Positions 1 through 10,829 of a stretch of 45,653 bases of DNA are shown here, one piece after another (the first letter of the stretch is position 1; each line of letters starts with the position of its first letter). The translations under genes and the position numbers were made by a program. This stretch comes from Nephromyces sp. MM_2019. Taxonomy: Eukaryota; Apicomplexa; Aconoidasida; Nephromycida. The stretch lies in contig JADHZB010000616.1 of assembly GCA_015657535.1 (NCBI GenBank), positions 1-45,653 on the forward strand, written 5' to 3'. The notes beneath the pieces are model-generated. The model was not told where the DNA came from, made no database searches, and was given only the letters and a program-made list of their open reading frames with translations.

Positions 1-720
1 GTTATTACATTAATGGAATTTGCATATAACAATGCAACGCAATCCAGTACTAAGACTTCTCCGTTCTTCCTCAACTACGGTGATCATCCCCACACTCCTC
101 ACAGTCTGGGTAAGGCAGGCAGGCCGCGCGATTGTCAAGTGGATTCAGTTAACGAATTCACTGATATAATCAAGAAAGCGTTGAAAGCTGCAAAACAGAA
201 TCAGATTGAAGCAAGTTCAAAGCAAAAGTTTTACGCAGATAAAGGCCGCAAACACTTGGATTTCTCGGTAGGACAGCATGTATGGCTGTCAACCCGCACT
301 TTCCGTGCAGGACTTGGGCCAAAAATACTTGAACCAAAATTTGTTGGGCCATACAAGATCATCAAAAAGATCTCTGATGTTGCATATAGACTTGAACTAC
401 CGGAAGGTATGAGAGTACACCCAGTGTTTCATAGATCTCAGCTGAAAGAAGCCAATTAGGCCCATGGAGAATCTAACTCGACTGATGGCTTGAGCGAGTT
501 AGAAATTTGTATCAAAGATAGCCCAATTAAACGTTGGGAAGTGGAAAAAATACTTGCAAGAAGAGAAATTCTACTTAAAGATGGTAAGTTCAAGCAAGAA
601 TATCTCATTAGGTGGAAAGATAATAATGCGGATGATGACTCTTGAGAACCAAAAAAAGGTCTAAAGGATTGCAAGAGCGTGATCAAAGCTTTTAATGACA
701 ATACCGCGAAGGGAACATGA
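1..720 (+). pseudogene. Ty3/gypsy chromovirus pol remnant: integrase C-terminal half plus chromodomain, two in-frame stops
   Basis: The frame is open from the window edge to a TAG at 457-459. It encodes the end of the integrase core (EFAYNN, then TSPFFLNYG) and the GPY/F-type DNA-binding domain (KFVGPYKI, then VHPVFHRSQL). In the same frame, about 510-700 encode a chromodomain (WEVEKIL, then EYLIRWK, then a position followed by EPK). The Trp expected before EPK is a TGA at 643-645, and the frame ends at a TGA at 718-720. Chromodomains of this retrotransposon clade direct integration to marked chromatin. The TAG between integrase and chromodomain and the TGA at a conserved Trp show a dead copy. 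The 5' part of the element lies outside the window. The family call is confident. Loss of function is inferred from the two stops. Confidence 0.9.
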
Positions 721-730
721 GGGCATGTTC

Positions 731-755
731 GAAATGAAGGTGGGAGGAATGTAAC
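731..755 (+). promoter_or_regulatory. Probable polypurine tract and start of the 3' LTR
   Basis: Just after the chromodomain stop, 731-749 is an almost pure purine run (GAAATGAAGGTGGGAGGAA), followed at 750 by TGTAAC. A purine tract directly before a TG dinucleotide is the usual plus-strand primer and 3' LTR junction of Ty3/gypsy elements. I could not find the far end of this LTR or a target-site duplication, so its length is unknown. Confidence 0.5.
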
Positions 756-1226
756 CAGCAAGAGATTTTCACTACACAAAAGACCTTTAAAGCAGATTAA
801 GTAGCATATTTAGATGTAGAATGTAAAACTATATTTACTATTTTAAATATTAGATTCATACGATATTTCTGTGCCAAGTTACGCACATTTTTGTATCAAT
901 GTTATTTTTACAAACTTTCACTTGACATTCATTACAACTCATACCTACCGAAGTTATAAGCGTAATATAGGGCTATTAAATTAGCTATGATATCAAGCTA
1001 ATAACATACTCAGACCCATAACTAGCTTGTGGCTGAAGTAGGTAGAGTTTTAGTGCAATGGTCAGGGTGTAAATTTTTGAGCTAGACAGACTTGACAACC
1101 TTCATTACCTGAAAAACTCGATTAAACACTAAAATACTAATTCCACTATATTGCATCAAGTTGAGATAAGCCGGACAATAACGAGTGGTTATTGTGGCAA
1201 CCAGGCGAGTAGGCACTGGTTATAAC

Positions 1227-1352
1227 TTTAAACATATTTTGCGCTCAATTATATATTTTCTAATATCTGTAAATTATTTCTCGGGTGCATTGGTAGTGCA
1301 TCTCGGATTAGTTGATGACATTTCTTTATTTTCATGAATCCAGGGCATATCA
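1227..1352 (+). repeat. 126-bp dispersed repeat, copy 1, with tRNA-like D-arm
   Basis: This stretch aligns end to end with 2402-2527. Both begin TTTAAACATAT, carry TTGCGCTCA, share an almost identical core (1285-1307, GTGCATTGGTAGTGCATCTC) and end GGGCATATCA. The core folds as a tRNA D-arm: a GTGC/GCAT stem around ATTGGTAGT. It also resembles a pol III A box. A weak B-box-like TTCATGAATCC follows at about 1331-1341. A decayed tRNA-derived SINE is the best explanation. No complete cloverleaf is present. Confidence 0.6.
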
Positions 1353-2401
1353 TATTTCAATCAATAATGATTAACTTATTTAATCATTTTTATGCTATGA
1401 AATTTATTATTTTATGCATTCGATTGTTTTACTATATGCTTCAGTAATTGGTATCCTTGCAACAGGTTTGTGATTCGTTTGACAAATTTTCAACATCCCA
1501 GATGTTAAATTTGGACATTATTTGAGCCTTTATTTCCTATCTTTGCTTATATAAACTCTAAGCTTTTCACGCATGCCAATGCTGTTGCTTTAGGTTATAG
1601 AATGAGGATATATTAATTCAAATGTTTACATTCCACTTCGCTTTCATCAATAATGATGCTCTATTTCGATTTATATTGTTGACATTAAATATTTTTTGTT
1701 TTGTCATAGCAAATTTTAATCATTCCGAGTGATTAATTTAAGCAATTTTGATTACTTTTGTAAGTGCTTTAATAAGTTTAAATGGCATTTAATGCACATT
1801 TGCATTCATTCATGACTACTTGGACTCCTCACGATTTCCTTTTCATGATTTGCCTTTCCAATAATTCACCATTGTCACAATGTGCTTTAACTATGCCAAA
1901 TTGTAAAATCAAAATTAAGCACAAGTTTATTAAAGTGGATTTGGCCAACTCAATAACCGTACAAAATGCTTTTGTTTGAATTGCCCATATTGAGTAAAGT
2001 GTCTTCAACATTAAATGTATCTGATATTAAGGCACTTTTGGTTTCTACCATAATTCATTTCAGATCCATATATGATTTCTCAGCTAGGAATTAATTCCAA
2101 ATTATTTTTATAATTATTGCTTGCAATTCAAATGACCTTTAATGATTTCAAATAAGTTATACTGTTATTATAATTGATCTTGGTAATTCCAAATATCTTT
2201 TCTCAATCGTATGAGACCATTTCTAAATTAATTATGCATTCGTAAAATTAGTTGGCGCATTAATTAATTTAAAGCCATTTTAGGTCCATATATTGTGCTT
2301 AGCATCATCTTCAAGATGTATTTAGCATTGCTAGTTTCCCATTTTTATATCAGTGCATTGATTTAGCACCCTCATTGTTTAAACAGTCATAAAACAATTA
2401 T
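1353..2401. other. AT-rich spacer between the two repeat copies
   Basis: I see no coding sequence or RNA gene here. The only open frame (1782-1979) has no recognisable motif and the same base composition as its surroundings. Confidence 0.6.
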
Positions 2402-2527
2402 TTTAAACATATGTTGCGCTCATATCTAAATTCCCAATTGTTTATTAATCATTTTTCGAGTGCATTGGTAGTGCATCTCGGACTAGTAGGTGATGCTTAT
2501 TTATTTTATTAAGTTTAGGGCATATCA
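2402..2527 (+). repeat. 126-bp dispersed repeat, copy 2, with tRNA-like D-arm
   Basis: This is the second copy of the repeat at 1227-1352, in the same orientation, with the D-arm-like core at 2460-2482. It differs at scattered positions over the outer parts. The region matching the weak B box of copy 1 is not conserved. The following loop reads GACTAGTAGGTGATGC, which can pair GCATC with GATGC. Confidence 0.6.
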
Positions 2528-5500
2528 ATGAGTATAAAACAAAGAAAAAAGGATGATAAATTATAATCTTAAATAATTTTAATCATAGGAAGAAAAAGAG
2601 GAAAAAAGAATTATTGGAGGGAATAAGAAAAAAGTTCAAAATGATCTTTTAAAAACAATAATTATATGATCTTGATTATTAAAAGTAGTTAAATAGTGAA
2701 GCAGAGCTCTATGCCCAAACTCGCGTTGCTACTATTGAAATAATTACCTACGCATAAACATTGCCAGACTTTCCTACTCAAAGGTCCGCGGTTATTTTTG
2801 TAGAATTATGTAACTACACTTAGCACACTTGGGAAAATATATAAGTATTGGGTAAAAGTCGTTTAATAATTAATATTATTAAAATAAAAATAAATGTTAA
2901 GAGATAATACATTCTGAAGTTTGAACTATAAAAAGAGTGAACAGAAAAGTATAAGAGTTCTATAAAATTAAGGGGATAAATTTTACACACTTAAAAAAAG
3001 AAAAATTTAAAAAATTTAAAAAATGTTGTGCACCTGAAATAAGACCTTTGCTTAACTCGTGAAGATCTTGTCTAATTTTCCTACTCGAAAACGACGGCTC
3101 ATTTAAGTTCAGAATAATTGAGTTGCAAGTTATTTAATTCAATAAAAACTGATCAATTCCTGTTGTTTTAATTAAAATGAAATGAATATGTCATGTTCGT
3201 AAAGTTGATCAGTCATCAAGTAAAACGGAGAAATAATTTATCGAAATGAAAAATTGAAAAAGAAAACTAAGATATCTTTATATATCAAACTACTCTAAAG
3301 TGTTAATGGGCGAACTTGGTGTATGAAAAATGGATATGTGAAAAGTTAGATCAAAACTGTAACAAGCTTGATGTAGGAATAGCTACTATGATAGAACTAT
3401 TTCGCGGTCAATTGATTGTGAACTAGTTTACAATGAAAATATCATGTGATCTGGATGCTAGATATGATGGTAAAGCTAATACATTCGAAAAGTAGTATTA
3501 TATATTTGGAAACAAATACGTTTTATCAAAATACATTGAAAATACTTGCTTTTTCATTAACAAATGGTGATAAATTAATGCTCAGGCACCGAAGTGGGAA
3601 GCTAGTGGTGCCAAATATATTTTAAAAATGATGCTAGTTTCTATATAATGACCTAGAGTGACCATATATCAACTAATAAGAATGATATCACTTACCAAAA
3701 ATGGATGAAAATAAATAGAAAGTTAAATGGAAATCAAGAAATGGAAAAGAATGCACTTTCCAAATCGAATGAATTGAAAAGGATTTATTTAAATGGATCA
3801 CAATGCGTTTCTATACTATGTGTATTAATTTTGTGAATACATAATTAATACGAAAATAGCCATATGAAGGGTAGTTAGAATGACTAAAATAAATTATAAA
3901 GAAAGTATAATAGTTATGGAAACAAAAAGGGTCATATAAAGCATAACCAGTGACTAGAGGAATAATTTTGAATCATCTTTGATCCAAAAAGCGAAATATG
4001 GTCATAAATTAAATTATGAGAAAATTGAAAGTGTTGTATAATTATAAGCATTTAACATTGAAATTACAATTCAGAATAGTGGCAACACTTACAAAACATC
4101 TATTCAAAATTATTTATTTAGCCAAATTCTATCTAGAAAGAATTTAAGTAATCTGAATAATTAAATTTGGTGATATCAAAACACACTGAGCCCAGTTATC
4201 AAATATAAAGGTGCATAAATACAAAGATGAGCTTTTATTAAGTAAATGGGATCACAAATGAGCACAAATGTTAAATGAACATTTGATAAATATTGTAAAA
4301 AAATTAAAAAAGCAATCAAGGTTGTTTAATTTAACATTTGGAATGATTATAAGTTTTATGTGACGAAATGCAAAATTATGTAATTTCGAAAAACGAAATC
4401 GAAACAGAAAATAAATATTGAAAAAAGGAAAGTGGGATACGAACAAATGAATTAATATAGATTCATTTTCAGTTTAAGGTAATAACACTGATATGAATGA
4501 GGAATATAAATCGCAACGAGCAATTATGGAAGCTCAAATTCTAAATGGTGTCAAAATTTAGCATCGGGGAAGTTAAAACTTTGTTAAATGAGTCACAAAG
4601 GCATTACAAGGATAGCAAGTACAGAAAGCATAACAGCAAACAACAAAACGTATCAAATTTGAAATTTTATGGCGTTAAAGTGATTTTAATAAGTAATAAC
4701 CGTTGATTAAAAGCTTCAGGGAAGTATTAAATTGTTGTTGCCTAAATAAAAAAAAAATTAAGAAAGCTGATTTTAGACAAGTACCTGGGACACTTAAAGC
4801 GTTTGAAACATTAATTTGCTAACGTCATGTAATTTTCTGGTCCTAAATGCAATAAATAATCAACATAGGCGCCTATTTGAAAAAAATAAAAATGGAGTAT
4901 TTTACATCAAAATAACGCTAGTCAATAGAAATTGGAAAATTCAAAATTGACCAATTACAATGCTATAAAGGTAATGCCTATTCCAATTATGTGATTTTAA
5001 TTTGTTATGATAAGTACAGACATTAATAATTATCTATAAGTTGATAAAGTTAACAAAAATTATCGAGAATCACGAATTGCAGAAATTTTGCATATCCAAA
5101 ATATACGAAATTCAAAGAGTCGAATATTATAGACTTTGAATACTAAATAGATAGAAAAGAGTAACTTAATTTACTTCAAAACAATGAAGTATAAATAAAT
5201 GTGCTAGGAAGATTATTCCAACGATTTCAAATATAATTTTTGATATTGAACGACACAAAATACTAAACGGCATTCAAACATATTCATAACTTAAAGATCA
5301 GATTATATAACCTACAAGCCAATCTGAATCTGCACTAAATTATATTCCGAACACTAGCTGCTTTTAAAAGTCACTAAAAAGACATTTAAAAGGTCCTAGG
5401 TTTAAAGTATAGATTTTTATCTTTTTCCTTTAGTCAAGTTTTTTTATTAATTCTAGAAAAACAAATCATTGAATACAGGTTAAAGTCTGCGTTAAGATAT

Positions 5501-7638
5501 AACTAAACTTTGAATAACAAAAGTGTCAAGAAAAAGTATAAGTTAATTATCATAAACTCTATAGCCCTTTAATTGATTCATCATATTCATTTAGTCGGTC
5601 ACAAGTTAATTTTTCAAAATGAGCTGTATTTCCATTTCAAGGGAAGTCAAATGTAAAGTATATGAAGCTAGATTTTTACATACTAGATATAGTTTTTGAT
5701 TCTAAGTCTAACTAGAACACTTTTACTGCTGATGTCGGATTATTCCCTGCTTTCCTATTCGTAGGCTTCTGTAACTAGCCTTGAATTGTTAACATCATTT
5801 TATCCCGCACGCGTGTTAAACTATCCCACATAATTTACGATCGTTTTGCTCGATTTTCGTTTCAATAGAGCTATAATGAATTCAATACATATCAGATGCG
5901 TCTAACAAATTATTTTTACTCCATATAGCCAACTCATAGATGTAAAATTTCCAATTATTATTCATTTCACTACTTTTAGCCTCGCTCTTTTATTTATTGC
6001 TACCCATTTGCATGTACTACATGCAATTAAGCCCCAGCTAGGCAAAAAAATTTGATTATCAACATCAACTATTACCAACCGCACCACAGTCATGAAAGTA
6101 GGAAGGTAAAAGAGCCTTTTATAGCAATTTTATAAAGCCAAATGGTGATTATAAATTAAATAAAATTTTGAATTTTGAATGTAATCCACGACCCTAAAGT
6201 CAGTTCACACGGTTGCAAAATTGAAAGCGACGTCTCAGCTATACGAAGGATGCGACAACTAGTCATTCCACATGTATAAAGTTTTAATTTTCAAATGATG
6301 AATAAATATAAATAAAACCAGGCGTAAACAATCATATTTAAATTAATTTGGAGTTCAATTGAAATCACAATTGACAAGAGTTGCCATGAACGGACACCAA
6401 TACTAATATTCAGGACTGTAAATGTGACCGAAAATTATCATAAAGAGTTAACAATGATCTAATAACTGAACTTAGTTAATCACGAAAACAATTAAGTTTA
6501 TAATGTCGGATCGTACAGAATAACTGGAGATATAATCGAAATTTATTTAATCAGATTGTAACTTTAATAAAAATTAGAATGACAAATGATTGTCAAGAAA
6601 CTTTAATTTTAAGAACTTAATTTAATTGACAGATGATTGTCGAAAAACTTTTATTCTAAAAACTTAATTTTTTTTTAATTTTCCAAAATTTGAAAGCATT
6701 TTCAATACGATTATCAGTAAGGAAACTTGAACACAATCTCAATTATTTGCTGTTAGTTTTATTTTTGAACAATTTTTATTTTATAATTTTCATTTCACCA
6801 AGCTTTTTTAATTATCAAACTTTATGCCTATGCGTTGAATCATGCATCGAAACTCTAATTGACTAGAAAACCTCGTAGTAATCTCTGCTCTAAATTAGCA
6901 AAATATAACTAGCTGCTTATGCTATCTCCTACCAAAACTTAACAAGTGCCCTATATTTAAGCCCTCAGTATGATGGATTTAATTTTATTTATCTATTGAA
7001 GCCAAGCAATAGAGCTAAGAGATTTTTTTTTTAGCACTGAGGGAAAAGCTTACCCTTCTCTTCTGTCTTTTTTTAATATGTAGATCTATATCAAAGTAAT
7101 ATAAAGAAAATTTGGCAAATATGTAGTTAAACTCCTGCTTTCGAATTTCAGTTTACCATTTTGAGTTTGCACTCTTGGCATAATTATTAATGTTTTAATT
7201 AAAAATGAAAAGATTAGAGCTATTACTTTATATACTCAAGACTAAAAAAAAGAGACTAAATCTTAATTGATATAGCTCAAGTAAGAAAGAATAACTTACT
7301 CGTAAGGAACAAGCTAGATTGTTATTTACAACATTAGTAAATAGCTCCCTTACGGAGCAAACCAAGTCAAAACTAGTAGATTGAAAATAAATACCTAAAG
7401 TTTAGACAATACATAAACAGATAAGTGCCTTTTAAAACTTAAAAAAGCTAAACACAAGTGCTGAATGTCTGCACTCACTCCTACACAAACAGAGATCTAG
7501 CCTCAAGGGCTGAATTTAAAATTCCATGAGAAGCCAAAGTCTTGAAATCAAAACACTCAACAAACAATGAATTGTTTTTTTTATCATTCGATATTATGTG
7601 AATTCAGATAAGGTGCATACTTGTATAAATTTCCTAAC
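2528..7638. other. Long AT-rich spacer, no gene recognised
   Basis: About 5 kb with stops in all frames and no splice-joined coding path I could recognise. Three short islands with more GC (about 2700-2810, 3050-3110 and 5730-5870) may be old repeat debris, but I could not assign a family. A 47-bp tandem duplication lies at 6581-6674. Confidence 0.55.
6581..6674. repeat. 47-bp tandem duplication with small palindrome
   Basis: Two adjacent imperfect copies, 6581-6627 and 6628-6674, each starting GACA(A/G)ATGATTGTC and ending near AACTTAATTT. The start of the first copy is a 5-bp inverted repeat (GACAA / TTGTC). Confidence 0.7.
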
Positions 7639-8974
7639 ATGCCCCATAACAATTATATACACCAAAGGGCCCCACCGTCAGTCAACTCAGCTGCAAGCGA
7701 CACTGCACCTTTTATGGCATTGATTAAACCTATTTTCTCATGGTTGATCCCATCAATGGATCAAGAGGCTGCACGAGCAAATCTAACAAGTGGGGAAAAG
7801 CCTTTAAAAACCATCAGTTTGATTAATGTAGGTATCAAACGAGATTTAACCAAGCCTTTTATCAACATGAGAGCTAATTTTCTGAAAGATATGCCACCAA
7901 AAAAGCAATACCTGAAGCGCGCTCTTGTCTCCCAGAGTAAAATAATCATTTCAATTTATATTTATCCTGTCTTACTCATAACCAAAACCTTTAACATCAA
8001 AACAACTAAATAATTCATTTTAAAATCTTTCACAGATAAGAGTATGATAAGAAATCTAATATCTGATAAAATCGGCAAAGACCCTACAGCTACGAGATGC
8101 TATGATTGCGGTCAAAATTTCAAACTACTGATCCATTCAACAATTTACTCCTGGTGAGTATAAATAGCTCTCATACTAGCTTTCAGATAGAAAAATAACT
8201 CCATAATTTTAGCGACATCTGTAACCACATGATCTGCTACAATTGCCGAAAAGGACTCCTCATATTGCCTTGTAACTTAATATCACCACTTTTTTACAAT
8301 CCTTGTGAATGCCCTATATAATGCTGTTTTCAGATGACTCATCGAGGGAATTCTTGGTTAATTGTTGCCCACCCTGCTTCGTTTTCACAAAGGTTAGACA
8401 TATGATATATAAATCCTTAATTTTTGCATCGAGCTTAGCTCCCTTTGTGACAGGCTTTGCATTGGCTTTTATTTCCTTCAAAAACTAAAAATGAATATGG
8501 AGAATTCTTGCTTAAGTTATGCGAAGAAACAGTCTTAATAAACATGAAAATCTATACAATTAAAGCCCAAATTGATGGATTACTTCTGGTATTATCAGAT
8601 ACTTCAATGATTTCGGTGAGGATTGTAACTCTTTTAAACTAATTTGATCAGCATCTTATATAGAATCGACGAACTCTTTAGCCTGATGACTTTGAGCTGC
8701 AACTTAAAATAGAAAACGAAAACCTTCAAACCTACTTTCATCGTTTGAAAGACATATATAAAAAATTATCCGATGGGAAGGTATTTATTTAAGCCACCAC
8801 TCTTAAAAATAACAAGATTCATGAAAAATATTATAAATGATTTTGTCTCAGAAAGTACCAAATAGTGAAAGTGAAAAAATTATGTCAAGAAATTTGATGA
8901 TATATATTAGAAGATTGTTCAAAACAAACCGGCCACCCAATGAATTTTTTGATACTGCTCCACCGATAATATAA
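7639..8974 (+). CDS. FYVE-related zinc-finger protein (Vac1/Pep7/rabenosyn-like), seven exons
   Basis: Exons 7639-7936, 8036-8153, 8213-8271, 8334-8392, 8454-8615, 8682-8780 and 8852-8974 join at GT-AG sites (introns 59-99 bp) with phase kept throughout, giving 305 residues. A zinc-binding Cys pattern spans residues 121-173: C121-x2-C124, C139-x2-C142-x4-C147-x2-C150 and C170-x2-C173. This is the FYVE spacing, and C139 appears only after splicing. FYVE domains bind PI3P on endosomes through a basic RRHHCR motif. Here that stretch is IHSTIYSC, so lipid binding is doubtful. The ATPTRC-like lead-in (DPTATRC) resembles Vac1-type proteins. The start at 7639 is the first in-frame ATG, and upstream exons are possible. 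The tail could also splice from near 8920 into 9053-9110. Confidence 0.72.
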
Positions 8975-10829
8975 ATTAATTTAGAAAAATTTATAAAAAG
9001 CAATCTACCAGAATTAAGCTTTTTACTAACACTCTTTTTTAGGAATTACACCAAACTTTCACTATTCATTGTAATCGACACCTTGAGCAACATATCGTGG
9101 CAAATATGAATCTGTTGAATGTCATCTATATACTATTCAAAATAATTTTTTTTAGCGAATAAAACTCGCTAAGCAGGGATGAATACTAATTCAATTATTT
9201 TCAAATTAAATTTGAAATTTAAAGTTATAACCCACTTCATTCATAATTCTAAGATTGATGAATGTTCCATAAAGTTAATCTATAAAGCTTAATGATAATT
9301 AGTTATTTAGACACCAAATAGGTGCCAAAGTGTCCTAATTCCACATTTCATTCCAAAATGATCGAATTGGTGGTCACTCGATTAGAAAGCTTGATTTACT
9401 TCCTATATGTTAACAAAGCTTATTTAAATCACAAATTATAAGTTTGATCATTTCAGTCAATAATCGTAAATAGACATCCTATCACTAATAGTTGAGTTAC
9501 TCAATTGACTTAAAACTTTGAACACGAATAGCGAACAATTTATATAGGGATGGTAAGTTCCAGAAAAATTATTGGTTTAATTAATGATTTGTTCTTTTAT
9601 AAGTTTGTATATATATACTAGTTTATAAAGGTGAGCAGATTACATAGCCTTTTCCTATGACATTATTATTTTTAAATGATAAAGCATGTACATAAAAAGC
9701 TTTTAAATATTACTCTCATGATATGGATGAAAAGGTAAGAATAGCTTATATTTGATAACAATAAGTGATACTCATTTCCTAAGAACAATAAGCGATACTC
9801 ATTTCCTAAGACCAGTAAAAACTTGTTTACCCCAAACATCTTTTCGACAGTTTAACAAACCCATGAAAAGTTATAAGCTTAAGTAAAATTAATGAAGTCA
9901 TAGTTTTAATCAATTTTCTCTTAGTGTATCATATAAATAATTTTAGATGAAACATTCATTTATCTGATTTCAGATATAATTACAGCAGAAAATATGTCCA
10001 CTGATAAGCTATGACAAATGTTCTGTAGCCTCATTTATCTAGCTGTTTGGTTCATAACATGTTTTTTCTTGATTTGTGAAAAAAAGTCTTGGCTAAGCTG
10101 TTTTGTAAAATATTTGTTAAAAGGAAAATTTAAGGATTTGAAATTTCTATTTTTGCGTCCTACATAAACCAAAACCCTCGGATTCGATTTCTTTTCTTTA
10201 TATATAGACTTCCAAGGGATGCTGAACAATATAATTAGGTAATTTGAACCATATAAAAAGTTTTATTCGACGTAGTAGCAATGAAGTTTATGATAACTGT
10301 TTGAATGAGGATTTCACAGCGAATAAACAATTCATCAGCGAAAATGGTATCAATTAAATATACACTCATATAATAGGCATATTGGGTCTTAGACGCTCCT
10401 TTTTAGCATCAATTTAGTGAAATTTATCTTTGTATATAGCTTTTATAATAGCTTTTATGTTGAGTAGAATCCTATTTATTACCACTTGATCAATAATTTC
10501 AAACCCTTACTTAAGGCTAGAGGTCAAAAAATATGCACAGTTGGACACACAGGTTCCCAATTATATTCTCCTTTTTGGATGTCTTTTATTCAAAGACTAA
10601 AATGCCTTGCGATTTATTTATACATTTAGAGTAGGAACTCACCTGTCTTGAGGTTAATTATAAAATCACTCCCCTTGAGGCTCACATGTTATCAAGCCTT
10701 AGAGAAAATTTACACACATCATTGCAATTAGATTTCCACCGAACCTAAGAATCTTTTTGTTTATGAGATATGCAATTAGATGCCTGCCGTTACTAGTTTT
10801 AATTTAAAAAATTATACTCTGCACACACA
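8975..10829. other. AT-rich spacer, no gene recognised
   Basis: Apart from a possible extra 3' exon of the zinc-finger gene after the pyrimidine-rich TTTTTTAG at about 9045-9052, I see no coding sequence. A 27-bp tandem duplication lies at 9757-9810. Confidence 0.5.
9757..9810. repeat. 27-bp tandem duplication
   Basis: Two adjacent copies, 9757-9783 and 9784-9810, differ by one base (AATAAGTGATAC versus AATAAGCGATAC). The low divergence suggests a recent slippage or duplication event in non-coding DNA. Confidence 0.85.

Noticed and set aside
1..720. Reading the TAG and TGA as sense codons (alternative genetic code)
   Set aside because: The host genes in the window end at TAA, TAG or TGA at sensible places and contain no internal stops of any kind, so the stops in the retroelement are lesions.
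750..1230. A defined 3' LTR end for the chromovirus
   Set aside because: Several CA dinucleotides could end it, but without the 5' LTR or a target-site duplication none can be chosen.
7761..7949. Minus-strand open frame at the zinc-finger gene
   Set aside because: It is a shadow of exon 1 of the + strand gene.
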